Shown piece after piece: positions 1 to 6,639 of a DNA stretch of 34,254 nt; position 1 is the first letter of the stretch, and each line of letters starts with the position of its first letter. Source of the stretch: Bacteroides intestinalis (GTDB lineage Bacteria > Bacteroidota > Bacteroidia > Bacteroidales > Bacteroidaceae); contig NZ_QRZF01000032.1 of the NCBI RefSeq assembly GCF_003464595.1, positions 1 through 34,254 of the forward strand. Direction: 5' to 3'. The translations under genes and the position numbers were made by a program. The notes beneath the pieces are model-generated. The model did no database searches, was not told where the DNA came from, and saw nothing but the letters and a program-made list of their open reading frames with translations.

Positions 1-174
1 TCACCGGTCCCTACCCGCGCTGCCACACGCGCCGTGCTCAAGGCACAAAAGGCAGGACAGACCACCGTGGATATTTCCAAAACACCCGCACCGGGAGGAG
101 GCGATGGCGGAAACGCCGGTGGAGGTGGAAATTCAGGAGGAGACGGAGGCATAGAGGACGATCCGCTGGGATAG
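1..174 (+). CDS. HU-like DNA-binding protein, C-terminal end only
   Basis: The frame is open from base 1 to the TAG at 172-174, so only the last 57 residues are visible. They contain a basic stretch (TRAATRAVLKAQKAG) followed by a Gly/Asn-rich, acidic tail ending in EDDPLG. In Bacteroides, HU-like proteins with a glycine-rich tail are commonly followed by a smalltalk peptide and an amidase, and both follow here, so the identification rests partly on context. The DNA-binding beta-arm region lies outside the window. It could be another protein with a low-complexity tail. Confidence 0.65.
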   Translation, partial: SPVPTRAATRAVLKAQKAGQTTVDISKTPAPGGGDGGNAGGGGNSGGDGGIEDDPLG

Positions 175-183
175 GGTCTAAAG

Positions 184-219
184 GCGCAGCCTTTAGAAAT
201 TAATAATGAAAGGCTGCGC
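184..219. repeat. Inverted repeat between HU-like gene and smalltalk
   Basis: GCGCAGCCTTT (184-194) and AAAGGCTGCGC (209-219) are perfect 11-bp complements around a 14-nt AT-rich loop. No clear T-tract follows, so it may be a weak terminator or an RNA-processing hairpin. Immediately after it, degenerate units of about 7 bp of the type ATTACTA / ATCACTA / AATTACT run up to the smalltalk start. Confidence 0.6.
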
Positions 220-253
220 TATTGCTAATTACTAATCACTAAATTACTGTCAC

Positions 254-358
254 ATGGAGAAAAAATCAAGTTCAACCTGGAGTGTGATCATCAAAGTAGT
301 AATCGCCGTAGCATCTGCCCTGGCAGGCGTATTCGGACTGAATTCCTGCATGAAATAG
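254..358 (+). CDS. Smalltalk-type small peptide
   Basis: This 34-residue ORF starts MEKKSSSTWSVIIKV and ends in FGLNSCMK. It has a charged N-terminus, one hydrophobic helix (about residues 10-28) and a short tail with a Cys. The size, the sequence style and the position between an HU-like gene and an amidase 3 nt downstream match the family NCBI calls 'smalltalk protein' in Bacteroidales. Its function is unknown to me. A single membrane-spanning segment is likely. The tight spacing to the amidase suggests they are translated from one mRNA. Confidence 0.8.
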   Translation: MEKKSSSTWSVIIKVVIAVASALAGVFGLNSCMK

Positions 359-361
359 ACT

Positions 362-805
362 ATGAGAGCAGGAAGTTTTTATCAGAACTATCGGGAGGTA
401 AAACTCCTGGTAGTTCATTGTTCAGCAACACGCTGTGACAAGAATTTCTCCGTAGAAGCTCTTCGAAGATGTCATTTGGCAAGGGGCTTTGCAAGCATCG
501 GATATCATTTCTACATCACACGTGACGGTGAAGTGCACATCTGTCGTCCGGTTCACCAGATCGGAGCACATGCTACAGGATGGAATGACAAGAGCATCGG
601 CATCTGCTACGAAGGCGGACTGGATGAACGCGGCCGACCGGCAGATACAAGGACGTATGCCCAGAAATGTTCCCTACTCGATTTACTGCGACAACTGAAA
701 ACAGATTATCCGCAAGCTAGCATATTGGGACATTATCAGCTTAGTAATTCCATACACAAGGCGTGTCCGTGCTTCGATGCGAAAGGACAGTATCGGGGGC
801 TTTAG
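362..805 (+). CDS. N-acetylmuramoyl-L-alanine amidase, T7-lysozyme/PGRP type (Amidase_2)
   Basis: The predicted activity is zinc-dependent cleavage of the bond between MurNAc and L-Ala in peptidoglycan. The 147 residues form one catalytic domain with no signal peptide. The family's catalytic set can be placed by comparison with T7 lysozyme: His19 (VVHCSA), Tyr48 in GYHFYITRDG, His124 in ILGHYQ, Lys133 and Cys135 in KACPCFD. The motif GAHATGWNDKSIGICYEGG is also typical. The stretch between the last His and KACPC is shorter than in most Bacteroides relatives I know. With no export signal it must act in the cytoplasm, leave by an unusual route, or be released by lysis. It is the last gene of the HU/smalltalk/amidase cassette and is followed by a terminator. 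Confidence 0.9.
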   Translation: MRAGSFYQNYREVKLLVVHCSATRCDKNFSVEALRRCHLARGFASIGYHFYITRDGEVHICRPVHQIGAHATGWNDKSIGICYEGGLDERGRPADTRTYAQKCSLLDLLRQLKTDYPQASILGHYQLSNSIHKACPCFDAKGQYRGL

Positions 806-836
806 GCTTGTTGAAAATCAAAGAATATACGCATTA

Positions 837-867
837 TGAAGGTGGAATAATCCGCCTTCATTTTTTA
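837..867 (+). terminator. Rho-independent terminator after the amidase gene
   Basis: TGAAGGTGGA (837-846) pairs with TCCGCCTTCA (851-860) across a 4-nt loop with one G-T wobble. TTTTTTAT follows directly. This is a canonical intrinsic terminator on +. Confidence 0.85.
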
Positions 868-944
868 TGCGGCAAGATCTCACAGAAACAATCTTCCCTA
901 TCTAAATTGTATACCTAAATAGCTATATAAATATTTTGTAGATT

Positions 945-1625
945 CTACAGTTTATACTTTACAAATAATCTTGCACCAAGCCCTTTTAAAGGTTGGCTAA
1001 TTATTTCATAGGGATACCGATCGCCTAAAGTTTTCATAGCATTACAAACAGTAGGCAAAGCCTGATACATCCTTAAATCAGAATGAATATCACCAGACTG
1101 CAATATTAATTCTTTAAATCCCATTTCTTTAGCACATTCAAGACGTTTTTTTATATAGTCTCGCACTTCATTTATTGATGGATTTTTGGTTGTATATTTT
1201 TCATCAGTAGGCTTTTTTATTGGAAAAACAGCCCACCTATCTTCTGGTTGCAAATCAAAATCTTCGCCAAATATTAGCGTATAGATAATCATATCTTGTT
1301 TTCCTATATTGGTAATTCTAAGCAAAGGCATACCATTCACAAGTTTGTTATAGCAGTTCTTACTGGACACTTTCAATTTGTTCCATGCTATCTCGCTGTC
1401 AGTAGTGCCTTTTATCTCATACTCATATATTTGATCACCTATTTCAGCACACAAATCGACATATTTACTTGATGAAAAATCTATATTTCTAAATTTTTGC
1501 TTTAAATAAGCTTTTGCTACCTCAACAGCAAATTTACCGACATCACTGTTTTTTCCCATATTAGGATATAGCCCCTTTAAACGAGTTAACTCTTCTTCCG
1601 ATATGCAAAAATGTTCTTGTTCCAT
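945..1625 (-). CDS. Hypothetical protein with a PD-(D/E)XK-nuclease-like motif
   Basis: 226 residues, no signal peptide and no membrane segment. I do not recognise a named family. A stretch near residues 57-75 reads VDLCAEIGDQIYEYEIKGT, which fits the D-x(n)-E-x-K core of PD-(D/E)XK nucleases: an Asp, a beta-hairpin, then E-I-K. The later part (LLRITNIGK, then WAVFPIKKP) resembles the C-terminal part of DUF3883-like nuclease proteins, which sense or cut DNA in some restriction and defence systems. This is inference from a short motif. The gene stands alone, antisense to its flanks and in very AT-rich DNA, which suggests it was acquired. It could equally be a non-catalytic protein. Confidence 0.55.
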   Translation of the reverse strand: MEQEHFCISEEELTRLKGLYPNMGKNSDVGKFAVEVAKAYLKQKFRNIDFSSSKYVDLCAEIGDQIYEYEIKGTTDSEIAWNKLKVSSKNCYNKLVNGMPLLRITNIGKQDMIIYTLIFGEDFDLQPEDRWAVFPIKKPTDEKYTTKNPSINEVRDYIKKRLECAKEMGFKELILQSGDIHSDLRMYQALPTVCNAMKTLGDRYPYEIISQPLKGLGARLFVKYKL

Positions 1626-1644
1626 AATATTTTATTTTTTGTAT

Positions 1645-1652
1645 CAAAAGTA
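1645..1652 (-). promoter_or_regulatory. -7 box (TACTTTTG) for the nuclease-like gene
   Basis: On the minus strand TACTTTTG matches the Bacteroides -7 consensus TAnnTTTG and lies about 20 nt before the ATG at 1625. The nearest upstream TTTG is only about 14 bp away instead of about 19, so the -33 part is weak. Confidence 0.4.
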
Positions 1653-1737
1653 GTTTTTTTCTCATACAAAACCTCTTTCATTTGCAACTTTAACACAATA
1701 TTTTAAAACAATAATTAATATAATCATTCTCTCAGTT

Positions 1738-1836
1738 CTAAATACGCCCTATTTTTCGTATATCAAACAATTGCGTTCCCATATAAGCGCTCCAAATCTT
1801 TCTTACATACTTAACAATTAATTCTTTTTGGTCCAT
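1738..1836 (-). CDS. Possible 32-residue peptide or gene remnant
   Basis: An ATG at 1836 opens a 32-codon frame beginning MDQKELIVKYVRKIW and ending FDIRKIGRI at a TAG. Composition (KE-rich start, then aromatic and basic residues) looks protein-like rather than random AT-rich DNA. No ribosome site is evident and I recognise no family. It could be the surviving N-terminus of a deleted gene, or chance. Confidence 0.22.
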   Translation of the reverse strand: MDQKELIVKYVRKIWSAYMGTQLFDIRKIGRI

Positions 1837-2074
1837 ATTTATAATCATATAATTTAATATGTTTATACTATTTAAAATATCAAATATTTTTCGTTTCTTT
1901 GTGCCATTGAAGGCTTGATAATAAAATACTATTTACATAAACACCAGTACAACAATTTGGGGTAAATTTATTTTCTATATCAACTTACCTAATAATATTA
2001 AGTCCTCTTTAGTAAAAACTAATATTAAATCCCACATGGGTAACTTATGATAATAAACTAAATAATTAATGCAC

Positions 2075-2890
2075 ATGAAAAAGATTTTGTTTTTAATGGA
2101 AATACTGCCTATAATACTATTTTCCGCCTGTTCGGACAGTGATGAATTCGATTTTGATGATATAGATGATAGTTCAAAACAGAGAACTGTTTATTACGAT
2201 GGAACCTATTATATCCCATACACTACAGATAATTATGCCTATAAGTTTTCCGAAGATGGCACTATGATATGGAAAAATGAAATTCAGTATCCTGCAAATG
2301 TAATCACTGAGAGTTATGGTGAAAAAACTGAATTAGAATATAAAAGAAGACCGAGTATAGCATTGTTTAGGAAAAACTACGCTTTACACTTTATGCCGAG
2401 CACCAACACAACAGCCCAAGTTGTAAGATACACATATATTTATATATACACCCCAGATGGAAAACTTGTAAAACAAATAACGTATGACGAGAACGCTAGT
2501 ATTTATTCATGGACAAATGATGTAATTTTAGTATCCAAAGATTCTCGTAAAACATATTGGGTAAGTTCAACTGGTGACGAATCAGAATTTGAGCATAAAG
2601 ATGATATAGTCTTTTATAATACTTATATTCCAATCAGTAATATTGGCTATGTAACATTTCAGTCAACAAATTTTCTTATTGGCAATTTTCAAAAAGGGAA
2701 CAACACGTCCGTTTTATATGAGTTCATGTATCAAAAATACAAAAAAGATTTCCAATACGAAATTATTAGTGCAAAAGTTCAAGAACCAGACGTCATTGTA
2801 GACATAAATGTAAAAATGAAAAATAACGAAGAATATAATCATACTCTTAGAATCAATTACACAACCTTTGAATGTGAAGAAATAGATTAA
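2075..2890 (+). CDS. Orphan SPII lipoprotein, function unknown
   Basis: The second Met (MKKILFLMEILP) is chosen because it gives a normal lipoprotein signal. An in-frame ATG two codons earlier at 2069 is possible. The lipobox is LFSAC with the Cys at residue 19, followed by a very acidic run (DSDEFDFDDIDDSS); acidic residues after the Cys act as a surface-export tag in Bacteroidetes. The rest is rich in Tyr, Thr and Asn and looks all-beta: repeated short strands such as YYDGTYYIPYTTDNYAYKF and IYIYTPDGKLVKQITYDE hint at a beta-propeller-like or WG-repeat-like layout. I do not recognise the family. The DNA is very AT-rich, like the rest of this stretch. Confidence 0.75.
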   Translation: MKKILFLMEILPIILFSACSDSDEFDFDDIDDSSKQRTVYYDGTYYIPYTTDNYAYKFSEDGTMIWKNEIQYPANVITESYGEKTELEYKRRPSIALFRKNYALHFMPSTNTTAQVVRYTYIYIYTPDGKLVKQITYDENASIYSWTNDVILVSKDSRKTYWVSSTGDESEFEHKDDIVFYNTYIPISNIGYVTFQSTNFLIGNFQKGNNTSVLYEFMYQKYKKDFQYEIISAKVQEPDVIVDINVKMKNNEEYNHTLRINYTTFECEEID

Positions 2891-2933
2891 TATTTTGTTA
2901 TGCGACAGGAAACTTTGCGACCTTATCAGTCCC

Positions 2934-3059
2934 TTGGTATCAGTTAAAGACGTTGTAACTATGTTGCAAGAAAATGGTTTTGTCCCAAAGAGTCAGAGAG
3001 GTAGTCACATGAAGTTTGAAAAAGATGATAAAGTGGTTATTGCAAACATAGGAGGTTAA
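2934..3059 (+). pseudogene. hicA: hicA toxin remnant
   Basis: Upstream of hicB, the frame reading SVKDVVTMLQENGF then QRGSHMKFEKDDK resembles HicA, a small mRNA interferase with a dsRBD-like fold: the N-terminal helix, the GSH motif with the catalytic His and the following beta-strand are present. There is no ATG at the expected place (only a TTG at 2934 or an internal ATG at 2961). The frame stops after VVIANIGG, so the usual C-terminal part (a VPxH-like segment and last helix) is missing. At about 41 residues against about 60, it is probably inactive. Its last codons contain the ribosome site of hicB. Confidence 0.65.
3050..3055 (+). promoter_or_regulatory. Strong Shine-Dalgarno site for hicB
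   Basis: AGGAGG lies 5 nt before the hicB ATG, inside the last codons of the hicA remnant. Such a full SD is unusual in this window, where most genes have none. Its conservation may keep hicB translated after loss of hicA. Confidence 0.7.
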
Positions 3060-3060
3060 T

Positions 3061-3453
3061 ATGAAGACAGTAGAAGTGATTGTAGAGCATGCAGGAAAGA
3101 ATTTGAGTGCTTATATCGAAGGAGCTCCAGTTATTACAGTGGGCAATGATATGAGAGAAATAGAAGAAAATATAAAGGAAGCAATCGAATTGTATCTGGA
3201 AGATAATTCTAATCCTTGCGAATTACTATCTGGAGAGTTTGAATTAAAGTTCAAAATAGATGCTGCAACTTTTATCAACTATTACAGCAGCATCTTTACC
3301 AAGGCTGCTTTGAGCCGTAATACAGGAATAAATGAACGTCAGTTGTGGCATTATGCAACAGGAGTTCATAAACCTCGTAAACAACAGTTGGAGAAGATTC
3401 AAAAAGGAATTCAATCTTTGTCAAAAGAATTGTCAGCTATCAATCTTTTGTAA
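3061..3453 (+). CDS. hicB: HicB-family antitoxin
   Basis: 130 residues with the two HicB parts: an N-terminal partial RNase-H-like fold (VEVIVEHAGKNLSAYIEG, then a helix EIEENIKEAIELYLED) that normally caps HicA, and a C-terminal Cro/C1-type helix-turn-helix (about residues 75-115, ALSRNTGINERQLWHYATG) that normally binds the operon operator. It is complete and has a strong ribosome site. Its toxin gene upstream is truncated, so it may be a solitary antitoxin or a repressor kept for another role. Confidence 0.88.
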   Translation: MKTVEVIVEHAGKNLSAYIEGAPVITVGNDMREIEENIKEAIELYLEDNSNPCELLSGEFELKFKIDAATFINYYSSIFTKAALSRNTGINERQLWHYATGVHKPRKQQLEKIQKGIQSLSKELSAINLL

Positions 3454-3471
3454 AATAGCAATATTAAGAGA

Positions 3472-3503
3472 TTTGGATAGATTAATTAAAAAAGCTTTCT
3501 TTG
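3472..3503 (+). promoter_or_regulatory. Promoter candidate for the sheath gene
   Basis: TTTG (3472-3475), a 20-bp gap, then TTTCTTTG (3496-3503), one mismatch from TAnnTTTG. Transcription would start near 3508, giving a leader of about 45 nt before the ATG at 3552. This argues against the in-frame TTG at 3501 as a start, because it overlaps the -7 box. Confidence 0.5.
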
Positions 3504-3551
3504 TATAATGAAGTAAGTTTCTTACATCAAATCTTAATAAAAAATAGATTT

Positions 3552-5078
3552 ATGGCAAACATGAAAACTCCCGGTGTATACATCGTTGAAAAAAATGCCT
3601 TTCCGAATTCAGTAGTAGAGGTTCCCACTTCAATTCCTGTTTTTATAGGCATCACTGAAAAGGCTTCAAATGGAAAGGAAGACTTAAAAGGTAAACCATG
3701 GAAAATTTCCTCTATGGCGGAATATATAAACTATTTCGGTCAAGGTCCCGAAGAAAAGTTTATCCTAAGTATTAAAAAGTCGAATAGCACTATTGCAAAC
3801 AGCCTGTTTACGTACGAGGAAGAGTATACCGAAACTGACGCGACAACCACAAAGTATGTATTTACAGCTCAGAGAAAGAAACACTTCACTCTCTACTATC
3901 AGATGTTGATGTTCTTTGCTAATGGAGGCGGTACTTGCTATGTTCTTTCAGCAGGAAACTATAAAGACAACCAACTGCTGAACAAGAATATGATGAGCAA
4001 TGCGATCAACGCTCTTGAAAAAGAGCGGGAAATAACAATGGTTGTGATCCCCGAAGCAGTGTATTCTCCGGATTGTGCAAATATTCAAATGATGGTTCTG
4101 AATCATTGCAGTAAAATGCAGAATCGTTTTGCTATTCTTGATGTTCAAGCCAAAAGTTCGGAGAATCAGACTATGATGGAGCAAGTAGAAGAGTTCCAGA
4201 CCAATATCGGCAACAATGGCCTGTCATATGGAGCAGCCTACTATCCATGGCTTGAGACAACAATACTGGGAGATAAAGATATTACAGCCGATATGTTTTC
4301 TTGGTCTGCTGACAGTGAGCTTGATTTCAAGGCATTCTTTCCCAAAGATTCCGACATTTTGAATTATGCAAATGCAACAATTGATGAAATCATAAAGAGC
4401 CAAGAAACGCCGGATAATAAAAAGAATGAATTTCATCAAGTTTTATTGCAAAACTGGAGCATATATCAGTCAATGATAAAGACTGTGAAAGCATCCCTGA
4501 ATTTACTGCCACCTTCCGCAGCCATGGCAGGTATCTACACCATGGTAGATAATACGCGCGGTGTATGGAAAGCACCTGCAAATGTTTCAGTCAATTACGT
4601 TAACAGACCGGAGATAAACATCAATAACAGGGAACAAGAGGATCTAAATGTACCTGCAAATGGCAAGGCAATTAATGCAATACGTTCCTTTATCGGCGAA
4701 GGCATAAAAGTCTGGGGCGCCCGTACATTGGATAGCAATTCACTGGATTGGAGATATATCAACGTGCGTCGTACCATGATTTTCCTGGAAGAATCCGTCA
4801 AAAATGCAGCTCATGCCTATATATTCGAACCTAATGATGCAAATACCTGGTTGAATATTAAATATATGATTGAGAACTTCCTGCGTGGAGTATGGAAAAG
4901 AGGCGGTCTGGCAGGAGCCACTCCCGAAGATGCATTCAGTGTACATGTCGGATTGGGTGACACGATGACACCGGAAGATGTATTGGAAGGTATAATGCGT
5001 GTTACAGTATTAGTAGCAATCTCCCGCCCTGCAGAATTTATTGAAATAACATTCCAGCAACAAATGCAGAAGAGCTAG
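3552..5078 (+). CDS. Contractile phage-tail/injection-system sheath protein
   Basis: A 508-residue sheath subunit; the start MANMKTPGVYIVEKN gives the classic sheath N-terminus, whose strand links neighbouring subunits. Other hallmarks are VPTSIPVFIGITEKA (about 25-40), VVIPEAVYS and NRFAILDV in the middle domain, and the C-terminal domain from IRSFIGEGIKVWGARTL through RRTMIFLEESVKNA to VLVAISRPAEFIEITFQQQ. Sheaths of extracellular injection systems and phages wrap an inner tube and contract to drive it through a membrane. No tube, baseplate, spike, ATPase or other sheath gene lies within 3 kb on either side. The gene is intact and has its own promoter candidate and 3' hairpin. Possible explanations are an orphan left by deletion, or a subunit used by a tail locus elsewhere. 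Confidence 0.9.
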   Translation: MANMKTPGVYIVEKNAFPNSVVEVPTSIPVFIGITEKASNGKEDLKGKPWKISSMAEYINYFGQGPEEKFILSIKKSNSTIANSLFTYEEEYTETDATTTKYVFTAQRKKHFTLYYQMLMFFANGGGTCYVLSAGNYKDNQLLNKNMMSNAINALEKEREITMVVIPEAVYSPDCANIQMMVLNHCSKMQNRFAILDVQAKSSENQTMMEQVEEFQTNIGNNGLSYGAAYYPWLETTILGDKDITADMFSWSADSELDFKAFFPKDSDILNYANATIDEIIKSQETPDNKKNEFHQVLLQNWSIYQSMIKTVKASLNLLPPSAAMAGIYTMVDNTRGVWKAPANVSVNYVNRPEININNREQEDLNVPANGKAINAIRSFIGEGIKVWGARTLDSNSLDWRYINVRRTMIFLEESVKNAAHAYIFEPNDANTWLNIKYMIENFLRGVWKRGGLAGATPEDAFSVHVGLGDTMTPEDVLEGIMRVTVLVAISRPAEFIEITFQQQMQKS

Positions 5079-5091
5079 CTAAATTTAGTTA

Positions 5092-5132
5092 AGGCACTAT
5101 CCACTATTTACATAGAATTGTGGGTAGTGCCT
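5092..5132. terminator. Hairpin after the sheath gene
   Basis: AGGCACTATCCAC (5092-5104) pairs with GTGGGTAGTGCCT (5120-5132) with one wobble around a 15-nt loop. The 3' side is A-rich rather than T-rich, so it is not a textbook intrinsic terminator, but it sits exactly between the sheath gene and the oppositely oriented cupin gene and could stop both. Confidence 0.6.
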
Positions 5133-5239
5133 ATAAAAAAGTTCCTTCAAGCCTTCTTTCACTTGTTCAGGCGCTGCATCATTATACAATTAAAGGATCA
5201 GGTGTTGAGTAAGTCTTTTCTTTTGAACTATTGACCAAT

Positions 5240-5584
5240 TCACTCATTATTTTCTCCTTTTATCATAGTTAATAACATCTTGAAACGTTCAACTGCATGT
5301 AATGCGTGGGGGACATTAGCCGGCATAATGATTATCTCACCTGCCTTCAGTCTGTGAGGGATACCTCCGACATGTATTTCAACTTCCCCATCAAGAATTT
5401 GTACCAGAGCATCAAAAGGTGCTGTATGTTCACTTAACCCCTGTTCTTTATCAAAAGAGAATAGAGTTACATTTCCTGCCTGATTTTTAATAATCTGTTT
5501 ACTAACTATTCCACCACTGGCATAGTCTACCTCTCCAGCGATATTAAATACTGTTGCATACGCAAATGTTGTATTAGTTTTCAT
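5240..5584 (-). CDS. Small single-domain cupin
   Basis: 114 residues forming one cupin barrel. Motif 1 is SEHTAPFDALVQILDGEVEIHVGG, with one His and without the usual second His and Glu. Motif 2 is GEIIIMPANVPHALHA, with the expected His. Metal binding is therefore uncertain. No signal peptide, so cytoplasmic. Similar short cupins in anaerobes often occur in redox or nitrosative-stress regulons; the regulatory site upstream of this gene fits that, but the substrate is unknown. It stands alone. Confidence 0.85.
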   Translation of the reverse strand: MKTNTTFAYATVFNIAGEVDYASGGIVSKQIIKNQAGNVTLFSFDKEQGLSEHTAPFDALVQILDGEVEIHVGGIPHRLKAGEIIIMPANVPHALHAVERFKMLLTMIKGENNE

Positions 5585-5614
5585 ATCTCATTTATTTTTT
5601 TAAATTGATTAATG

Positions 5615-5622
5615 CAAATTTA
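5615..5622 (-). promoter_or_regulatory. -7 box (TAAATTTG) for the cupin gene
   Basis: TAAATTTG on the minus strand matches TAnnTTTG exactly and lies about 30 nt before the cupin ATG. No TTTG is found at the normal -33 distance, which is what an activator-dependent promoter would look like. Confidence 0.6.
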
Positions 5623-5642
5623 GTGCTATTCTAAGATAGAAT

Positions 5643-5660
5643 TTGTAACAAATGTTACAA
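5643..5660. promoter_or_regulatory. CRP/FNR-type palindromic operator upstream of the cupin gene
   Basis: TTGTAACA-AA-TGTTACAA is a perfect 8-2-8 inverted repeat. If the cupin transcript starts near 5611, as the -7 box predicts, the centre lies about 41 bp upstream. That is the class II activation position of CRP/FNR-family regulators. HcpR-like regulators of nitrosative stress are one candidate in Bacteroidales. The match to a specific regulator is inference. Confidence 0.55.
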
Positions 5661-5772
5661 GGTATCACAAATATCCTTATCTACTATCATGTTGCAAAAA
5701 CAAATTCACTATATAAAGTCTATTTGGAGCATGCGATAACTCTTTCTCATTATTTAAATATCAATAATTCAA

Positions 5773-5789
5773 TGTACCATTTTTGTACA
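5773..5789. promoter_or_regulatory. Autoregulatory operator of the toxin-antitoxin pair
   Basis: TGTAC (5773-5777) and GTACA (5785-5789) form an inverted repeat with a 7-bp gap, covering the -33 box. YefM-type antitoxins are known to bind TGTACA half-sites at their own promoter, so this is the expected operator. Confidence 0.6.
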
Positions 5790-5812
5790 CATAGAAAATT
5801 TCACTATCTTTG
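5782..5812 (+). promoter_or_regulatory. Promoter of the toxin-antitoxin pair
   Basis: TTTG (5782-5785), exactly 19 bp, then TATCTTTG (5805-5812): a perfect Bacteroides promoter. The start point would be near 5816, giving a leader of about 20 nt before the ATG at 5836. Confidence 0.85.
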
Positions 5813-5835
5813 TATCAATTAAAACCAATGCAATC

Positions 5836-6090
5836 ATGTTAATAGTAAGTAGCAGAGAATTCAGAGATAACCAAAAGAAATATTTCGATTCGGTTGATAA
5901 TGGAGAACAGGTAATTGTTCAAAGAGGCAAGGATCGTTCTTATAAGCTTGTTCCCGTGACAAGTAGTGATGTTTGTATGACAGAGGAAGAGTTCTACGAA
6001 AAGATAGATCGCTCTATTCAGCAAGCTAAAGAAGGTAAGGTATTAAGAGTATCAACTAATGATGATCTTAAAAAATTGCTTGATTTATGA
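5836..6090 (+). CDS. yefM: Phd/YefM-family antitoxin
   Basis: 84 residues. The N-terminal half (SSREFRDNQKKYFDSVDNGEQVIVQRG) is the Phd/YefM DNA-binding and dimerisation fold; the C-terminal half (EEEFYEKIDRSIQQAKEGK) is the flexible acidic segment that wraps and blocks the toxin. The gene overlaps the toxin start by 4 nt (ATGA), so the two are translationally coupled. Upstream lie a perfect promoter and a TGTAC/GTACA operator, the expected autorepression layout. Confidence 0.93.
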   Translation: MLIVSSREFRDNQKKYFDSVDNGEQVIVQRGKDRSYKLVPVTSSDVCMTEEEFYEKIDRSIQQAKEGKVLRVSTNDDLKKLLDL

Positions 6091-6362
6091 TCGAATATGA
6101 ACTGGAGTTTACCCAAGAGGCACTGAATGATATTCAGAAACATAAGAAAAGTGGTAATAAGCCATTATTAAAGAAACTTGAGAAACTTCTTCTGGAATTG
6201 AAGCAACATCCTTCTACTGGTACCGGGCAGGTTGAAATGCTGAAACATTACAAAGAGGAAACCTGGTCACGAAGAATAAATGATGAACACCGGCTTGTTT
6301 ATCGTATCAAAGACGATATAGTAGTAGTGCTTGTATTATCTGCATATGGGCATTATAAATAG
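6087..6362 (+). CDS. yoeB: YoeB-type ribosome-dependent mRNA interferase toxin
   Basis: 91 residues of the Txe/YoeB family (RelE superfamily). Residues corresponding to the E. coli active site are all present: Glu50 (GQVEMLK), Arg69 (EHRLVY) and the C-terminal His89-Tyr90 (GHY). The core WSRRINDEHRLVY is nearly identical to E. coli YoeB. The toxin cleaves mRNA in the ribosomal A site when its antitoxin is degraded. The pair appears functional, unlike the hicAB remnant 3 kb upstream. Confidence 0.95.
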   Translation: MIEYELEFTQEALNDIQKHKKSGNKPLLKKLEKLLLELKQHPSTGTGQVEMLKHYKEETWSRRINDEHRLVYRIKDDIVVVLVLSAYGHYK

Positions 6363-6499
6363 AAATATCCAAGTAATATTTAACGATTGTCATAATATTT
6401 TTTGCATTGCAAAAATTGCCCCCAGATTTGACCCAAAATGGGGGAGTTTATTGTCCTCAAGTGTACTTTATTACATAAAAGCAAACAAGAATTATATAT

Positions 6500-6537
6500 A
6501 AAATGAGGGAGTTACATCACCGTAACTCCCTCATTTT
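6500..6537 (-). terminator. Terminator of tRNA-Gly
   Basis: AAAATGAGGGAGTTAC and GTAACTCCCTCATTTT form a perfect 16-bp stem with a 6-nt loop. It begins about 7 nt beyond the tRNA 3' end on the minus strand, and the stem's A/T end supplies the U-run. It also faces the yoeB transcript from the other side. Confidence 0.8.
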
Positions 6538-6543
6538 CAAAAG

Positions 6544-6616
6544 AGCGGCAAACGAGGCTCGAACTCGCGACCCTCAGCTTGGGAAGCTGATGCTCTACCA
6601 ACTGAGCTACTGCCGC
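6544..6616 (-). tRNA. tRNA-Gly(CCC)
   Basis: The minus strand reads GCGGCAGTAGCTCAGTTGGT, then an anticodon arm TCAGC-TTCCCAA-GCTGA (anticodon CCC), then a T arm with GTTCGAG. The acceptor stem GCGGCAG pairs with TTGCCGC, with a G-U pair at 7-66 and discriminator U at 6544, as usual for tRNA-Gly. CCA is not encoded. Confidence 0.95.
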
Positions 6617-6639
6617 ATTGCTTTCTTTAAAAGACGATG

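Larger units (their letters stand above)
1626..2068. other. AT-rich gap with little content
   Basis: This stretch of about 440 bp between the nuclease-like gene and the lipoprotein gene is extremely AT-rich. I see one short minus-strand ORF (listed separately) and a weak -7-like TTTCTTTG at 1894-1901 on +. No RNA gene or strong hairpin was recognised. It looks like a decayed insertion zone. Confidence 0.5.

Noticed and set aside
3501..3551. Earlier TTG start for the sheath protein
   Set aside because: It overlaps the predicted -7 box, and the ATG at 3552 gives the standard sheath N-terminus.
6419..6444. CCCCCA / TGGGGG stem near the tRNA, as possible integration site scar
   Set aside because: Only 6 bp with a 14-nt loop, no integrase gene and no direct repeat of the tRNA end were found in the window.
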